The notes beneath the pieces were generated by a model. That model saw only the letters and a program-made list of their open reading frames with translations. It had not been told where the DNA came from and did no database searches. From assembly GCA_963626805.1 (NCBI GenBank), contig CAVFXS010000063.1, positions 19,545-83,544 of the forward strand: a stretch of 64,000 bases of DNA. Direction: 5' to 3'. The stretch is from CAG-632 sp963626805 (GTDB lineage Bacteria; Bacillota; Clostridia; Lachnospirales; Lachnospiraceae). Within the stretch, counting starts at the first letter, position 1. Each line of letters begins with the position of its first letter. This document shows positions 53,137 through 62,083 of this stretch, piece after piece. Position numbers and translations under genes: made by a program.

Positions 53137-53841
53137 ATGAAGAAGATACCAATAATATATGAAGATAATGAGTTGATCGTCTGCGTGAAGCCGCAGGGAG
53201 TTTCTAGTCAGGCGGATAAGAGCAATGATGAGGACGTGCTGGATTACTTTAAGAGCTATCTGTATGATCGGGATGAGCTGGACGAGGAGCCGTATCTGAC
53301 CATCATTCATCGGCTGGATCGACCGGTTGGCGGTCTGATGGTGCTGGCGAAGACGAAGCAGGCAGCCGCTGATTTAAGCGATCAGGTACAGGATGGCACG
53401 ATGATCAAATATTATCAGGCTATTCTGACCGGAGAGCTGCCGGAGGAGTGTGGATGTCTGGAGGACTATCTGGTGAAGGATGGGAAAACCAATCTGTCCA
53501 AGGTAGTGCCAAAGGGTACCAAGGGTGCGAAAAAAGCGGTTCTGAATTATGAAATATTAGATGTCTTTGAAACGGATGAGGGTGTGATCTCTTACGTGCT
53601 GATCGAGCTGCTGACCGGCAGACATCATCAGATCCGGGTTCAGATGGCGAATCAGGGAGCCGGAATCTGGGGCGATACGAAATACAATCCGAAGTTCCAG
53701 AAGGTGAAGCGCAGATACCAGCAGATCGGACTTTATGCGACCCGTCTGGAGTTCGAGCATCCGGTAACCGGTGAGCATCTGGTGTTCAAGAATGAACCGG
53801 AGGGAGAAGCCTTCGACATTATTGAAATGGAAGATTTTTAA
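53137..53841 (+). CDS. RluA-family pseudouridine synthase
   Basis: A 234-residue RNA-modifying enzyme. The catalytic Asp is in IIHRLDRPVGGLMVLAKT, and the RluA motif LTGRHHQIRVQMA follows. It has no N-terminal S4 domain, unlike many RluA-type proteins, which is a recognised short subtype in Firmicutes. The target uridine in rRNA or tRNA cannot be told. It stands alone between the two-component genes and a membrane protein. Confidence 0.9.
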   Translation: MKKIPIIYEDNELIVCVKPQGVSSQADKSNDEDVLDYFKSYLYDRDELDEEPYLTIIHRLDRPVGGLMVLAKTKQAAADLSDQVQDGTMIKYYQAILTGELPEECGCLEDYLVKDGKTNLSKVVPKGTKGAKKAVLNYEILDVFETDEGVISYVLIELLTGRHHQIRVQMANQGAGIWGDTKYNPKFQKVKRRYQQIGLYATRLEFEHPVTGEHLVFKNEPEGEAFDIIEMEDF

Positions 53842-53912
53842 GTAGCATTTTAGAATAAAGTCTTTCCCGGTAACTCATACTAATCTACAGGACGGTAGAA
53901 GGTGGGTTATGC

Positions 53913-54989
53913 ATGAAGGATTTTTTCAATGAGATAAAAGAAAATAAAGAGCTGAAAAAAGGAATTCTCTTTGCAGGAATCGGACTGGGAATCTTTCTGG
54001 GTTTCCGGTACCTGTTTCCGCTGGTGATTCCTTTTTTGATTGCATTTATTCTGGCGGGAGTTCTGCGCCCGGTCGTAGATGGACTGATCCGGCTGATTCA
54101 TTGCTCGGAAATGATCGCGTCCGTTCTGGTTCTGGTACTGGTGGCGGGAGCCGGGTGGCTGGCATCACGCTGCCTGCTTAATGGCATCTGGCGACAGATG
54201 GAGAATCTGGTTACCTATCTGCCGTTTTATCGGGAGCAGTTTCTGGCAGGCTTAAATGTCTGCTGTAACTATATTGACACCGGCTTTCATTTAAAATCCG
54301 GAGATTCCCTGCTGTATGCCACGGAGACTCTTGCAGGGATATTTTCGGACTTTCAAACGACGTTGCTGCCCAGAGTGACGAATGGTACGGTGAATATCTT
54401 AAAACAGGCAGGCTCGGCTATCCTGCTTCTGTTTATTATGGTGTATTCCATGCTGTGCATGTTAAAAAATTACCCGCGTCTGCTGAAAGGCGGAGCTGTT
54501 GGCAGGTGGCTGCAGAAAATATGGGGAAGGACAGCAAGGCTTCTGATTCTGTATATCAAGGCGGAAGGAAGTATTGCTCTGATCCAGGCGGGAATCTGCA
54601 GTCTCGGACTCTGGATTCTGGGAAATCCGTATTTTCTGCTACTGGGGGCTTTTATAGCGATCGTAGATGCACTTCCGGTACTGGGGGGCGGAACCGTACT
54701 GATTCCGTGGGGCATCCTGCGGCTGTTGACCGGGGATGTGAGGATGGGAATCGGAGTGCTTCTGCTTTATCTGCTGTGCACGGTGAATCGCCAGCTGCTG
54801 GAACCACGCCTGCTGGGGCGGCGCCTGGGGATGAGTACATTGCTTACATTATTTCTGATGTATGTCGGATATAAGCTGTTCGGAATCTTAGGATTCTTGC
54901 TAGGGCCGGTCGGATTTATCCTCGGGCGGGAAATCTATCTGACACTGGCGGAGAAGACTGCAGGGCATTGCGGGGAAAAGCAGGAATGA
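53913..54989 (+). CDS. AI-2E/PerM-family membrane protein (YtvI-like)
   Basis: A 358-residue protein with about eight membrane helices and the family blocks YLFPLVIPFLIAFILAG, ILLLFIMVYSML, IKAEGSIALIQA, AIVDALPVLGGGTVLIPWG and LFGILGFLLGPVGFI. The IVDALPVLGGGTVLIPW region is typical of the sporulation-linked YtvI branch. Transported substrate unknown. A GGTAGAAGGTGG box lies before the ATG. Confidence 0.85.
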   Translation: MKDFFNEIKENKELKKGILFAGIGLGIFLGFRYLFPLVIPFLIAFILAGVLRPVVDGLIRLIHCSEMIASVLVLVLVAGAGWLASRCLLNGIWRQMENLVTYLPFYREQFLAGLNVCCNYIDTGFHLKSGDSLLYATETLAGIFSDFQTTLLPRVTNGTVNILKQAGSAILLLFIMVYSMLCMLKNYPRLLKGGAVGRWLQKIWGRTARLLILYIKAEGSIALIQAGICSLGLWILGNPYFLLLGAFIAIVDALPVLGGGTVLIPWGILRLLTGDVRMGIGVLLLYLLCTVNRQLLEPRLLGRRLGMSTLLTLFLMYVGYKLFGILGFLLGPVGFILGREIYLTLAEKTAGHCGEKQE

Positions 54990-55022
54990 AGGAAAATATA
55001 GGGATAAAAGATAGAGTCGGAC

Positions 55023-55052
55023 TTGACGAATAGAAAATAACAGGTATATAAT
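55023..55052 (+). promoter_or_regulatory. Promoter of the ABC transporter genes
   Basis: TTGACG (55023-55028), 18 bp, TATAAT (55047-55052), 68 bp before the ATPase gene. Confidence 0.65.
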
Positions 55053-55119
55053 GAAAGACCAAGTTAGTATAATCTAATAAAAGTTAAATGACACTTACAA
55101 AAGGGAAAGGGGATGTCAT

Positions 55120-55818
55120 ATGTTTTTAGAGATACAGGGATTAAAAAAGCATTTCGGAGAGGGCGATAGCCGGGTAGAGGTATTGCGAGGAATCGATCTG
55201 TCAGTAGAACAGGGTGAATTCTGTGTACTGCTTGGACCTTCCGGTTCCGGAAAATCCACATTGTTAAATATCATCGGTGGTATTGATCAGGCAGATGAAG
55301 GAAGCATTACCATTCAGGGAGAGCGGACAGCGGATATGAATGAAAAGAAGCTGACGACCTACCGTCGGAAGCATCTGGGCTACATTTTCCAGATGTATAA
55401 CCTGATTCCGAACCTGACAGTACGGGAGAATGTGGAGGTTGGAGCGTATTTAAGTGATGCTCCGCTGGATGTGGATGAGATTCTGGAAACGCTGGGTCTG
55501 ACGGCTCATGCGAATAAACGCCCGAATCAGTTGTCCGGCGGACAGCAGCAGAGATGTGCGATCGGACGAGCGATCGTAAAGAATCCGGATATATTATTGT
55601 GCGACGAGCCAACCGGAGCATTGGATTATACGACATCTAAGGAAATTCTGAAATTAATCGAGACAGTCAATCAGAAATATGGTAATACAGTTATCATGGT
55701 AACTCACAATGACGCAATTAAAAATATGGCCGACCGGGTAGTGAAGTTAAGAGATGGTCAGATTCGGAAGAACTATCTGAATGAAGAAAAGGTAGCGGCA
55801 GAGGATCTGGATTGGTAA
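55120..55818 (+). CDS. ABC transporter ATP-binding protein (MacB/LolD type)
   Basis: A 232-residue ATPase. Walker A is LGPSGSGKSTLLN, the Q-loop is IFQMYNLIPNLT, the signature is LSGGQQQR and Walker B is ILLCDEPTGALD. The MacB/LolD subfamily couples to FtsX-type permeases, and such a permease is encoded 12 bp downstream. Confidence 0.95.
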   Translation: MFLEIQGLKKHFGEGDSRVEVLRGIDLSVEQGEFCVLLGPSGSGKSTLLNIIGGIDQADEGSITIQGERTADMNEKKLTTYRRKHLGYIFQMYNLIPNLTVRENVEVGAYLSDAPLDVDEILETLGLTAHANKRPNQLSGGQQQRCAIGRAIVKNPDILLCDEPTGALDYTTSKEILKLIETVNQKYGNTVIMVTHNDAIKNMADRVVKLRDGQIRKNYLNEEKVAAEDLDW

Positions 55819-55830
55819 GGGAGGCAGAAG

Positions 55831-58152
55831 ATGAAAAATCCATTGAGAAAACGACTCCTGAGAGAGATTACGGGAGATATTGGAAAATATCTGGTTATTT
55901 TCATAATGCTGGTTCTGTTTATCGGCTTTGTGTCCGGGTTTATTGTGGCTGACAGCAGTATGCTGAAGGCATATAATGATGGTTTTACCAAATATAACAT
56001 AGAGGACGGTCATTTCCTGACGGTTACAGAGATGAACCGTGCACAGAAAAAGGCAGTAGAAGCTCTCGGTATCACCGTGTATGACCAGTATTATGTTGAA
56101 AAACAGATGGAAAATAATACAAAGCTGCGTATTTATGCCGATCGGAAGGAAGTCAATACGCTATGCGTGATGGATGGCGTGATGCCGGTGGCAGCGGATG
56201 AGATCGCATTGGACCGGATGTATGCGGAGAACAACGACTTAAAGGTGGGTGATACTGTTTCGGATGGTGGAATTACATGGAAGATCACGGCACTGGTAGC
56301 CCTTCCGGATTACAGCTGTCTGTTTGAGGATAACAGTGACACGATGTTTGATTCTGTGAAGTTCGGCGTTGCGGTTGTAAGTGACAAGGGTTTTGAACGG
56401 TTTGATACCAATAGTCTGAACTATGATTATGCATGGAAATATAAGGAGAAACCGACCAGTGAGACGCAGGAAAAGGAGATGTCGGAGGATCTCTTAAAGG
56501 AGCTGGCAGATGAGGTGACACTTTCAGAATATCTGCCGTTATATCAGAATCAGGCAATTCAGTTTACCGGTGATGATATGGGCGGTGATATGGCGATGAT
56601 CGTAGTTATGCTTTATATGGTGATTGTAATTCTGGCATTTGTTTTCGGTATTACAACACTGGATACGATCGATAAGGAAGCCAGTGTCATCGGTACTTTG
56701 CGGGCATCCGGGTATACCAGAGGCGAGATGGTCAGACATTATATGACACCGCCAATCCTGGTAACGGTGGTTGGTGCGATCATCGGTAATATTCTTGGCT
56801 ATACGGCATTTAAAGGGGTCTGCGCCAATATGTATTACGGCAGCTACAGCCTTCCGACCTATGCTACGGTCTGGAGTGCCAATGCTTTCTGGGAGACCAC
56901 GGTAGTGCCGATGGTGATCATGCTGATCGTAAACTACATAATCTTAAGCCGGAAGCTTAAGATGGAGCCGCTCCGGTTTCTGCGACATGATCTGTCACGG
57001 AAGCAGGGAAAGCGGAGTGTTCGCCTGAATAAGTATATTCCGTTTTTCAGCCGGTTCCGTCTGCGGATCGTGTTCCAGAATGTGGGTAACTATATTCTGA
57101 TCCTGATAGGAATCCTGTTTGCCAATGTCCTGCTGATGTTTGGTCTGATGCTTCCAACGGTTCTGAGTCATTATCAGGATACGATTCAGGACAGTATGCT
57201 GAGTAATTACCAGTATGTGTTGACCATGCCGACAGCAACGGTAGATGAGGATCGGAAACTGGAAACTCTGATAGCACTTCTGGCATTTCAGAATGCAGTG
57301 GATACGGAAAATGAGGATGCGGAGAAGTTCAGTGCCTATACTCTGGATGCGCAGGGGGAAGGCAGCAGCATTGTAGATGAGATCATGTTTTACGGAATCG
57401 AGCCGAACAGTCGGTATGTACATCTGGAGCTGACGGCGGATGATGTATATGTATCGAAGGCATATGCAGATAAATATAACATCAAGGTCGGAGATATGAT
57501 TCAGCTGAAGGAGCATTTTGAGGATAAGGATTATCAGTTCCGGGTGACCGGTGTTTATGATTATGAGGGTGCCCTGTGTGTATTCATGACCAGAGATCAT
57601 CTGAATGATGTATTTGATCTCGGAGATGGAATGTTTGGCGGATACTTCTCTGATACGGAGATTACGGATATTGATTCCGAATACATAGGCAGTGTTATTG
57701 ATCTGGAATCCCTGACCAAGGTCAGCCGGCAGCTTGAGAAGTCCATGGGATCGAATATGCAGTTGATGTACGGATTTGCAATCCTTCTGTTTATCGTACT
57801 GATTTACCTGCTGTCCAAGGTTATTATTGAAAAGAATGCACAGTCCATTTCCATGACGAAGATATTAGGCTACAGCGGTGGTGAAATCAGTCGCCTGTAT
57901 ATCGTCTCTACATCTATTGTGGTAGTGCTTTGTATCCTGATCAGTATTCCGCTGGAGGATAAGCTGATGCAGGTAATCTGGAGCACTTATGTATCAAAGG
58001 CAATGAGCGGATGGCTGCCGTACTACCTGGATCCTTCGGTGCCGATTAAGATGTTTGTAATGGGTGTCTTAAGTTATCTGGTGGTAGCAGTACTGGAAAT
58101 GTACAAGATCAAGAAGGTACCGATGAGTATGGCATTAAAGAATGTGGAGTAA
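55831..58152 (+). CDS. FtsX-type ABC transporter permease
   Basis: A 773-residue permease. One membrane helix near residues 20-42, an extracytoplasmic domain, a first FtsX core (about 250-385, with ETTVVPMVIMLIVNYI), a helix near 415-440, a second extracytoplasmic domain and a second FtsX core (about 635-770). This double layout is found in lipoprotein or antimicrobial-peptide type transporters. The next gene encodes a lipoprotein that may act as its partner. Confidence 0.9.
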   Translation: MKNPLRKRLLREITGDIGKYLVIFIMLVLFIGFVSGFIVADSSMLKAYNDGFTKYNIEDGHFLTVTEMNRAQKKAVEALGITVYDQYYVEKQMENNTKLRIYADRKEVNTLCVMDGVMPVAADEIALDRMYAENNDLKVGDTVSDGGITWKITALVALPDYSCLFEDNSDTMFDSVKFGVAVVSDKGFERFDTNSLNYDYAWKYKEKPTSETQEKEMSEDLLKELADEVTLSEYLPLYQNQAIQFTGDDMGGDMAMIVVMLYMVIVILAFVFGITTLDTIDKEASVIGTLRASGYTRGEMVRHYMTPPILVTVVGAIIGNILGYTAFKGVCANMYYGSYSLPTYATVWSANAFWETTVVPMVIMLIVNYIILSRKLKMEPLRFLRHDLSRKQGKRSVRLNKYIPFFSRFRLRIVFQNVGNYILILIGILFANVLLMFGLMLPTVLSHYQDTIQDSMLSNYQYVLTMPTATVDEDRKLETLIALLAFQNAVDTENEDAEKFSAYTLDAQGEGSSIVDEIMFYGIEPNSRYVHLELTADDVYVSKAYADKYNIKVGDMIQLKEHFEDKDYQFRVTGVYDYEGALCVFMTRDHLNDVFDLGDGMFGGYFSDTEITDIDSEYIGSVIDLESLTKVSRQLEKSMGSNMQLMYGFAILLFIVLIYLLSKVIIEKNAQSISMTKILGYSGGEISRLYIVSTSIVVVLCILISIPLEDKLMQVIWSTYVSKAMSGWLPYYLDPSVPIKMFVMGVLSYLVVAVLEMYKIKKVPMSMALKNVE

Positions 58153-58163
58153 GGAGGCAGGAT

Positions 58164-59561
58164 ATGAAGAATTTATATATGAAAAAGATCGCGACAATTG
58201 GAATGGCAGTGCTTCTGGCAGCCGGAATGACTGCCTGTGGCGGAGCAAAAGGCAATGATACGTCTGCAGCAACGGATTCAGAGGCTTCTTCTGAAGTGGA
58301 ACCGGCAGACGGTGCAGATACTTCGGTTGTGTATGAATACCGGGAAAGCCAGATGGAGCATGACAAGGAAGAATCCGTATATGTGAAGGCAGATGCTTAC
58401 GGAACTCCCACAGAGATCACGGTGACCACAACCTTGAAAAATCCGGGTGAAAACCAGAAAATTACGGATTTTACAACCCTGACCGACATCAAGAACAAGA
58501 ATGGCGATGAGGAATATACCCTGGATGGTGCTGGAAATCTGGTCTGGGAAAACCACGGAGAGGATATCCAGTATGATGGAATCGCAGATGCGGACAAGGA
58601 GCTTCCGGTTACGGTAAAGGTAAGTTACTATCTGGATGATAAAGAGGTGACACCGGAGGAACTGGCGGGAGCCACCGGCAGAGTCCGAATCCGGTTCGAT
58701 TATACCAATGACACCGGAAGTGAGACGGATGAAATCATTCCGTTTGTTGCGGTGTCAGGTCTGATGCTGTCACAGGATGTGGCATCTGATATAACGGTAA
58801 CGAATTGCAAGATCAAGAGTATGGATGACAATTATCTGATTTTCGGGTATGCAGCACCGGGAGTCAAGGATGCACTGGATCTGGACAGTATCGATTCTTT
58901 CCAGGATGATGATAAGAAGGAGGATGCTGACGAAGAGGACGATTCCGATGATAAGGAAGCATTCCCGGACTATATGGAAGTCAGCTTTGATGCAAAGGAC
59001 TTTGAGCTGGACTTCACAGCAACTATGATCAGCAATGGGCTGTTGACGGATATGGATACGGAGAAGATGTCAGAGAAGGTCGATGATCTGGCAGACGGTT
59101 TTAAGGATCTGTATAACGGAACCAGTGAGCTGACAAATGCTCTGCAGCAGTTAAGTACATCCGGAAATGATCTGGTGAGCGGTGCAGAAGGTCTGCAGGG
59201 AGGACTGCAGTCATTAAATGAAGCACTTTCGCAGATCCCGGCCGAAATGCTGGCGCAGGATCCGACTCTGGCACAGACCGTGGCAGCGGTTGCAGCACTG
59301 GCAGAAGGCAGCGGTCAACTGGCGGAAGGTATCCGGGCATATACCGGCGGCGTGACACAGGTGTATAACGGAAGTGTACAGTTAAGAAACGGCACCTATA
59401 AGCTGGTGGAGAGCGCAGATGATTTAAAGACTTTAAGAGATCGGATTGAGAATCTGAAGACCTCAGATTCGTCTTATGAAAACTTCGGTGGAATCGAGGA
59501 TGGCAAGACCGGAAGTGTATACTTCCTGGTTGAAACAGCAGAGATCAAACCGGAAGATTAA
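58164..59561 (+). CDS. ABC-associated lipoprotein with YhgE-like heptad segment
   Basis: A 465-residue lipoprotein: signal LLAAGMTACGG with lipobox Cys, an acidic linker, a beta-rich middle part (about 50-260), an Asp/Glu-rich stretch, and a C-terminal helical part with L-x-x-G-type heptads (LYNGTSELTNALQQL, LVSGAEGLQGGLQSL, LAEGSGQLAEGI). That heptad pattern is seen in YhgE/Pip-type and other envelope export partners. It starts 11 bp after the permease and is probably the third subunit of that transporter. Specific cargo unknown. Confidence 0.8.
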   Translation: MKNLYMKKIATIGMAVLLAAGMTACGGAKGNDTSAATDSEASSEVEPADGADTSVVYEYRESQMEHDKEESVYVKADAYGTPTEITVTTTLKNPGENQKITDFTTLTDIKNKNGDEEYTLDGAGNLVWENHGEDIQYDGIADADKELPVTVKVSYYLDDKEVTPEELAGATGRVRIRFDYTNDTGSETDEIIPFVAVSGLMLSQDVASDITVTNCKIKSMDDNYLIFGYAAPGVKDALDLDSIDSFQDDDKKEDADEEDDSDDKEAFPDYMEVSFDAKDFELDFTATMISNGLLTDMDTEKMSEKVDDLADGFKDLYNGTSELTNALQQLSTSGNDLVSGAEGLQGGLQSLNEALSQIPAEMLAQDPTLAQTVAAVAALAEGSGQLAEGIRAYTGGVTQVYNGSVQLRNGTYKLVESADDLKTLRDRIENLKTSDSSYENFGGIEDGKTGSVYFLVETAEIKPED

Positions 59562-59588
59562 GAGGTAGTATAAGTAAATATTGGACGT

Positions 59589-59622
59589 AAAAGCCCATTA
59601 CCGGATGCGGTAGTGGGCTTTT
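59589..59622 (+). terminator. Intrinsic terminator of the ABC operon
   Basis: AAAAGCCCATTACC (59589-59602) pairs with GGTAGTGGGCTTTT (59609-59622) with one G-U wobble. The 14-bp stem ends in TTTT. Confidence 0.9.
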
Positions 59623-59819
59623 AGAAATACATCTGTTTAGCTGCATCGATGATAAGTTTGTCATAATAAAAAATATAACTGCTATTAAATTGCTTACAAA
59701 CAGACATATTGCTGCGGGCTTCCATCGTAAAAAATCTTGAGTTTCCGAAAATGCAAAAGGAATATATTACTATGAAATTTTAAAGTGACTTATAAATTTA
59801 CTAATATCTTCTAAAATAA

Positions 59820-60224
59820 AAACAGATTCTTCCGGTTGCATTTAAGGATGTCACGGAGGATGGCAGGCTGGTTGTCGGAGATGTTTTCCTTGAGACCACA
59901 TTAAAAAACATCAAAGCCAATAATGGTAAGATTGCAATTTCTGCGTATGATGCCCAGAGTCTGAAGGGCTACCAGATCAAAGGGATTGCCGAGTATGTGA
60001 CCGAGGGAGAACTGGCAGCAACATTGAAAGATTTAATAGAAGATGGAATTATTGACCGGAAATCCTATGATGAAATTCCACTGAGAGTGGAATATTCGCT
60101 GACACAGAAAGGAAAATCCGTTGTTCCTATTTTGCAGAGTATCTGCCAGTGGTCAGATATTTTTTATAAGGAAGACGGTGAAAATGAAATGGTACAATGT
60201 CAGAAATGTGATTATCACAGATAA
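59820..60224 (+). pseudogene. Chimeric remnant: PPOX-type flavoprotein fragment fused in frame to HxlR regulator C-terminus
   Basis: The frame opens after a TAA at 59817 with no plausible start. The first 62 codons (LPVAFKDVTEDGRLVVGDVF to IKGIAEYVTEG) resemble the middle of a pyridoxamine 5'-phosphate oxidase-family protein. From about 60009 the sequence continues in frame as the C-terminal half of an HxlR winged-helix regulator (LAATLKDLIEDGIIDRKSYD, YSLTQKGKSVVPIL). A deletion joining two neighbouring genes is the simplest reading. The 200 bp between the terminator and this frame are AT-rich and show nothing recognisable. A GTG at 59997 could start a 75-residue product but lacks a ribosome binding site. 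Confidence 0.7.
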
Positions 60225-60280
60225 GGAGATGCTCTGCGTGGGTATCTTTTATTTAATTGTAGGAATAATTATTAATTTGT

Positions 60281-60309
60281 TTGACAAAAGAATAAAAATA
60301 ATATATAAT
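60281..60309 (+). promoter_or_regulatory. Promoter of the perR-like gene
   Basis: A consensus sigma-A promoter: TTGACA (60281-60286), 17 bp, TATAAT (60304-60309). Confidence 0.85.
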
Positions 60310-60310
60310 C

Positions 60311-60335
60311 CTTATTAAGAATTAATCTTGATAAG
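60311..60335 (+). promoter_or_regulatory. Fur/PerR-type operator overlapping the transcription start
   Basis: A 25-bp imperfect palindrome from CTTATTAAGA to CTTGATAAG, with 19 of 25 positions symmetric, directly after the -10 box. It resembles PerR/Fur boxes (TTATAATNATTATAA type), which suits autoregulation by the encoded protein. Confidence 0.6.
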
Positions 60336-60343
60336 GAGGGAGA

Positions 60344-60751
60344 ATGACAAGCAGAAGAAATACGATTCAAAAAGACCTGGTACGAAATGCCGTATATGAG
60401 ATGAGAAGGCATGTTACAGCAAATGAAGTATATGAATTTATAAAAGAAGCATATCCTACAATTGGAAGAGGAACTGTATATAGAAACCTTGATATACTGG
60501 TAGAGGAAGGTTCTTTAAGGAAGGTTGAAGTACCGGATGGGCCGAATCGCTTCGATTTTACATTGAAAAATCATTATCATGTCAGGTGTGTAAAATGCGG
60601 TGAGGTTTTAGATGTGGATATGGATGAAATACCGGACTTGCTGGAAAGAATTCATAACACTCACGGAATTGAATTTTTGGATTATGATATTGCATTTAAA
60701 GGCATTTGTCCGAAATGCAGGGAGAAGGTAAAGGAGGAAAAGCATGGATAA
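60344..60751 (+). CDS. Fur-family regulator, PerR-like
   Basis: A 135-residue regulator. The winged helix includes VTANEVYEFI and IGRGTVYRNLDILVEEG; the metal-binding part has HYHVRCVKCGEVLDV with the first CxxC and a second CPKC near the end, giving the structural zinc site. The downstream, overlapping gene encodes an oxygen and peroxide defence protein, which favours a PerR role (peroxide sensing) over iron or zinc uptake control. AAGGAGG precedes the ATG. Confidence 0.9.
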   Translation: MTSRRNTIQKDLVRNAVYEMRRHVTANEVYEFIKEAYPTIGRGTVYRNLDILVEEGSLRKVEVPDGPNRFDFTLKNHYHVRCVKCGEVLDVDMDEIPDLLERIHNTHGIEFLDYDIAFKGICPKCREKVKEEKHG

Positions 60752-61925
60752 GAAAGCAATGTACAGGTTGAGCTATGGATTGTTTGTACTGACCGCCAGG
60801 GAAGATGAAAAAGACAATGGATGTATTATTAATACGGCGATTCAGGCGGCTTCAGAACCGAATCAGTTAAGCATTTGCGTTAACAAAGCAAATTACACGC
60901 ATGATATGATCCAAAGAACTGGAAAATTCACAGTATCCGTTCTAAGCCGGAATGCACGGTTTGAATTATTTAAACATTTTGGGTTTCAATCAGGAAGGGT
61001 TACCGACAAGTTTGAAACATTTGAAATGTGTGCCAGGGGAACAAACGGTATATATTATATTACAGAAGGTACAAATGCATACATTTCTGTAACAGTTACT
61101 AAAACAGAAGATTTAGGCTCGCATACAATGTTTATCGGTGAAATAACGGATATGGAAGTTCTGAGTAATATCCCTTCTGTCACTTATGATTATTATCAGA
61201 ATAATATTAAGCCTAAGCCGGAGGAAGTCGGAAAAACGGAGGATGGACAGACGATATGGCGTTGCAGAATTTGTGGATATGAATATGCAGGCGAAGAATT
61301 ACCGGATGATTTTATATGTCCTTTATGCAAGCATCCGGCATCAGATTTTGAAAAAGTAGTAGAGAAAGCGGAGGTAAAAGATATGGCAGCAAACAAATAT
61401 GCAGGAACACAGACGGAGAAAAATTTACAGGAGGCATTTGCAGGAGAATCTCAGGCAAGAAATAAGTATACCTATTTCGCTTCTGTGGCAAAGAAGGAAG
61501 GCTATGAGCAGATGGCGGCATTATTTTTAAAGACCGCAGATAACGAGAAAGAACATGCAAAGATGTGGTTCAAGGAATTGGCGGGAATTGGTGATACAAA
61601 GGAAAATCTGGCAGCCGCTGCAGACGGTGAGAATTATGAATGGACCGATATGTATGAAGACTTTGCAAAAACAGCTGAGGAAGAAGGATTCCCTGAGCTT
61701 GCAGTAAAATTTAGGGCAGTAGGAGAGATTGAGAAGCACCACGAGGAGAGATATCGGGCACTGCTTAAGAATATTGAAACTGCACAGGTATTTGAAAAAA
61801 GTGAAGTTAAGGTATGGGAATGCCGTAACTGTGGACATATTGTAGTAGGAACAAAGGCACCTGAGGTATGTCCGGTATGTAACCATCCGCAGAGCTACTT
61901 TGAGGTACATGAAGAGAATTATTAA
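60744..61925 (+). CDS. Flavin reductase-rubredoxin-rubrerythrin-rubredoxin fusion
   Basis: A 393-residue four-domain redox protein. Residues 1-155 are an FMN-binding flavin reductase domain (LSYGLFVLTARED). Residues 170-205 are a rubredoxin (CRICGYEY and CPLCKHPA). Residues 214-350 are a rubrerythrin diiron domain (NLQEAFAGESQARNKY, DNEKEHAKMW, EIEKHHEERY). Residues 355-393 are a second rubredoxin-like domain (CRNCGH and CPVCNH). It should pass electrons from NAD(P)H to reduce peroxide or oxygen. An in-frame ATG at 61383, with GGAGG 8 nt upstream, coincides with the normal rubrerythrin N-terminus and may give a shorter product. It overlaps perR by 8 nt. Confidence 0.92.
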   Translation: MDKKAMYRLSYGLFVLTAREDEKDNGCIINTAIQAASEPNQLSICVNKANYTHDMIQRTGKFTVSVLSRNARFELFKHFGFQSGRVTDKFETFEMCARGTNGIYYITEGTNAYISVTVTKTEDLGSHTMFIGEITDMEVLSNIPSVTYDYYQNNIKPKPEEVGKTEDGQTIWRCRICGYEYAGEELPDDFICPLCKHPASDFEKVVEKAEVKDMAANKYAGTQTEKNLQEAFAGESQARNKYTYFASVAKKEGYEQMAALFLKTADNEKEHAKMWFKELAGIGDTKENLAAAADGENYEWTDMYEDFAKTAEEEGFPELAVKFRAVGEIEKHHEERYRALLKNIETAQVFEKSEVKVWECRNCGHIVVGTKAPEVCPVCNHPQSYFEVHEENY

Positions 61926-61930
61926 GGAGA

Positions 61931-62083
61931 TGGCTTTTATATAATAAGAAAGGGGATTGCAAGGAACTGCTATCCCCTGTTATAAAAGCTGCCAGAGAAT
62001 ATGGATGCGGGACGATACAAATTACGGCATCGGATATGGGTGTTAAATTATATACAGACTTTGTACATTATAGTGCTACTTGA
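61931..62083 (+). pseudogene. GNAT acetyltransferase C-terminal remnant
   Basis: The plus-strand frame ending at TGA 62081 reads VIKAAREYGCGTIQITASDM then GVKLYTDFVHYSAT, the C-terminal acetyl-CoA-binding end of a GNAT acetyltransferase. There is no start and the N-terminal two thirds are absent. An AGGGGAT/ATCCCCT hairpin (61951-61978) inside it may now act as a weak end for the upstream gene. Its end overlaps the convergent GNAT gene by 8 bp. Confidence 0.6.

Noticed and set aside
60121..60318. 65-codon frame before perR
   Set aside because: It overlaps the HxlR remnant in another frame, runs through the perR promoter and has no RBS.
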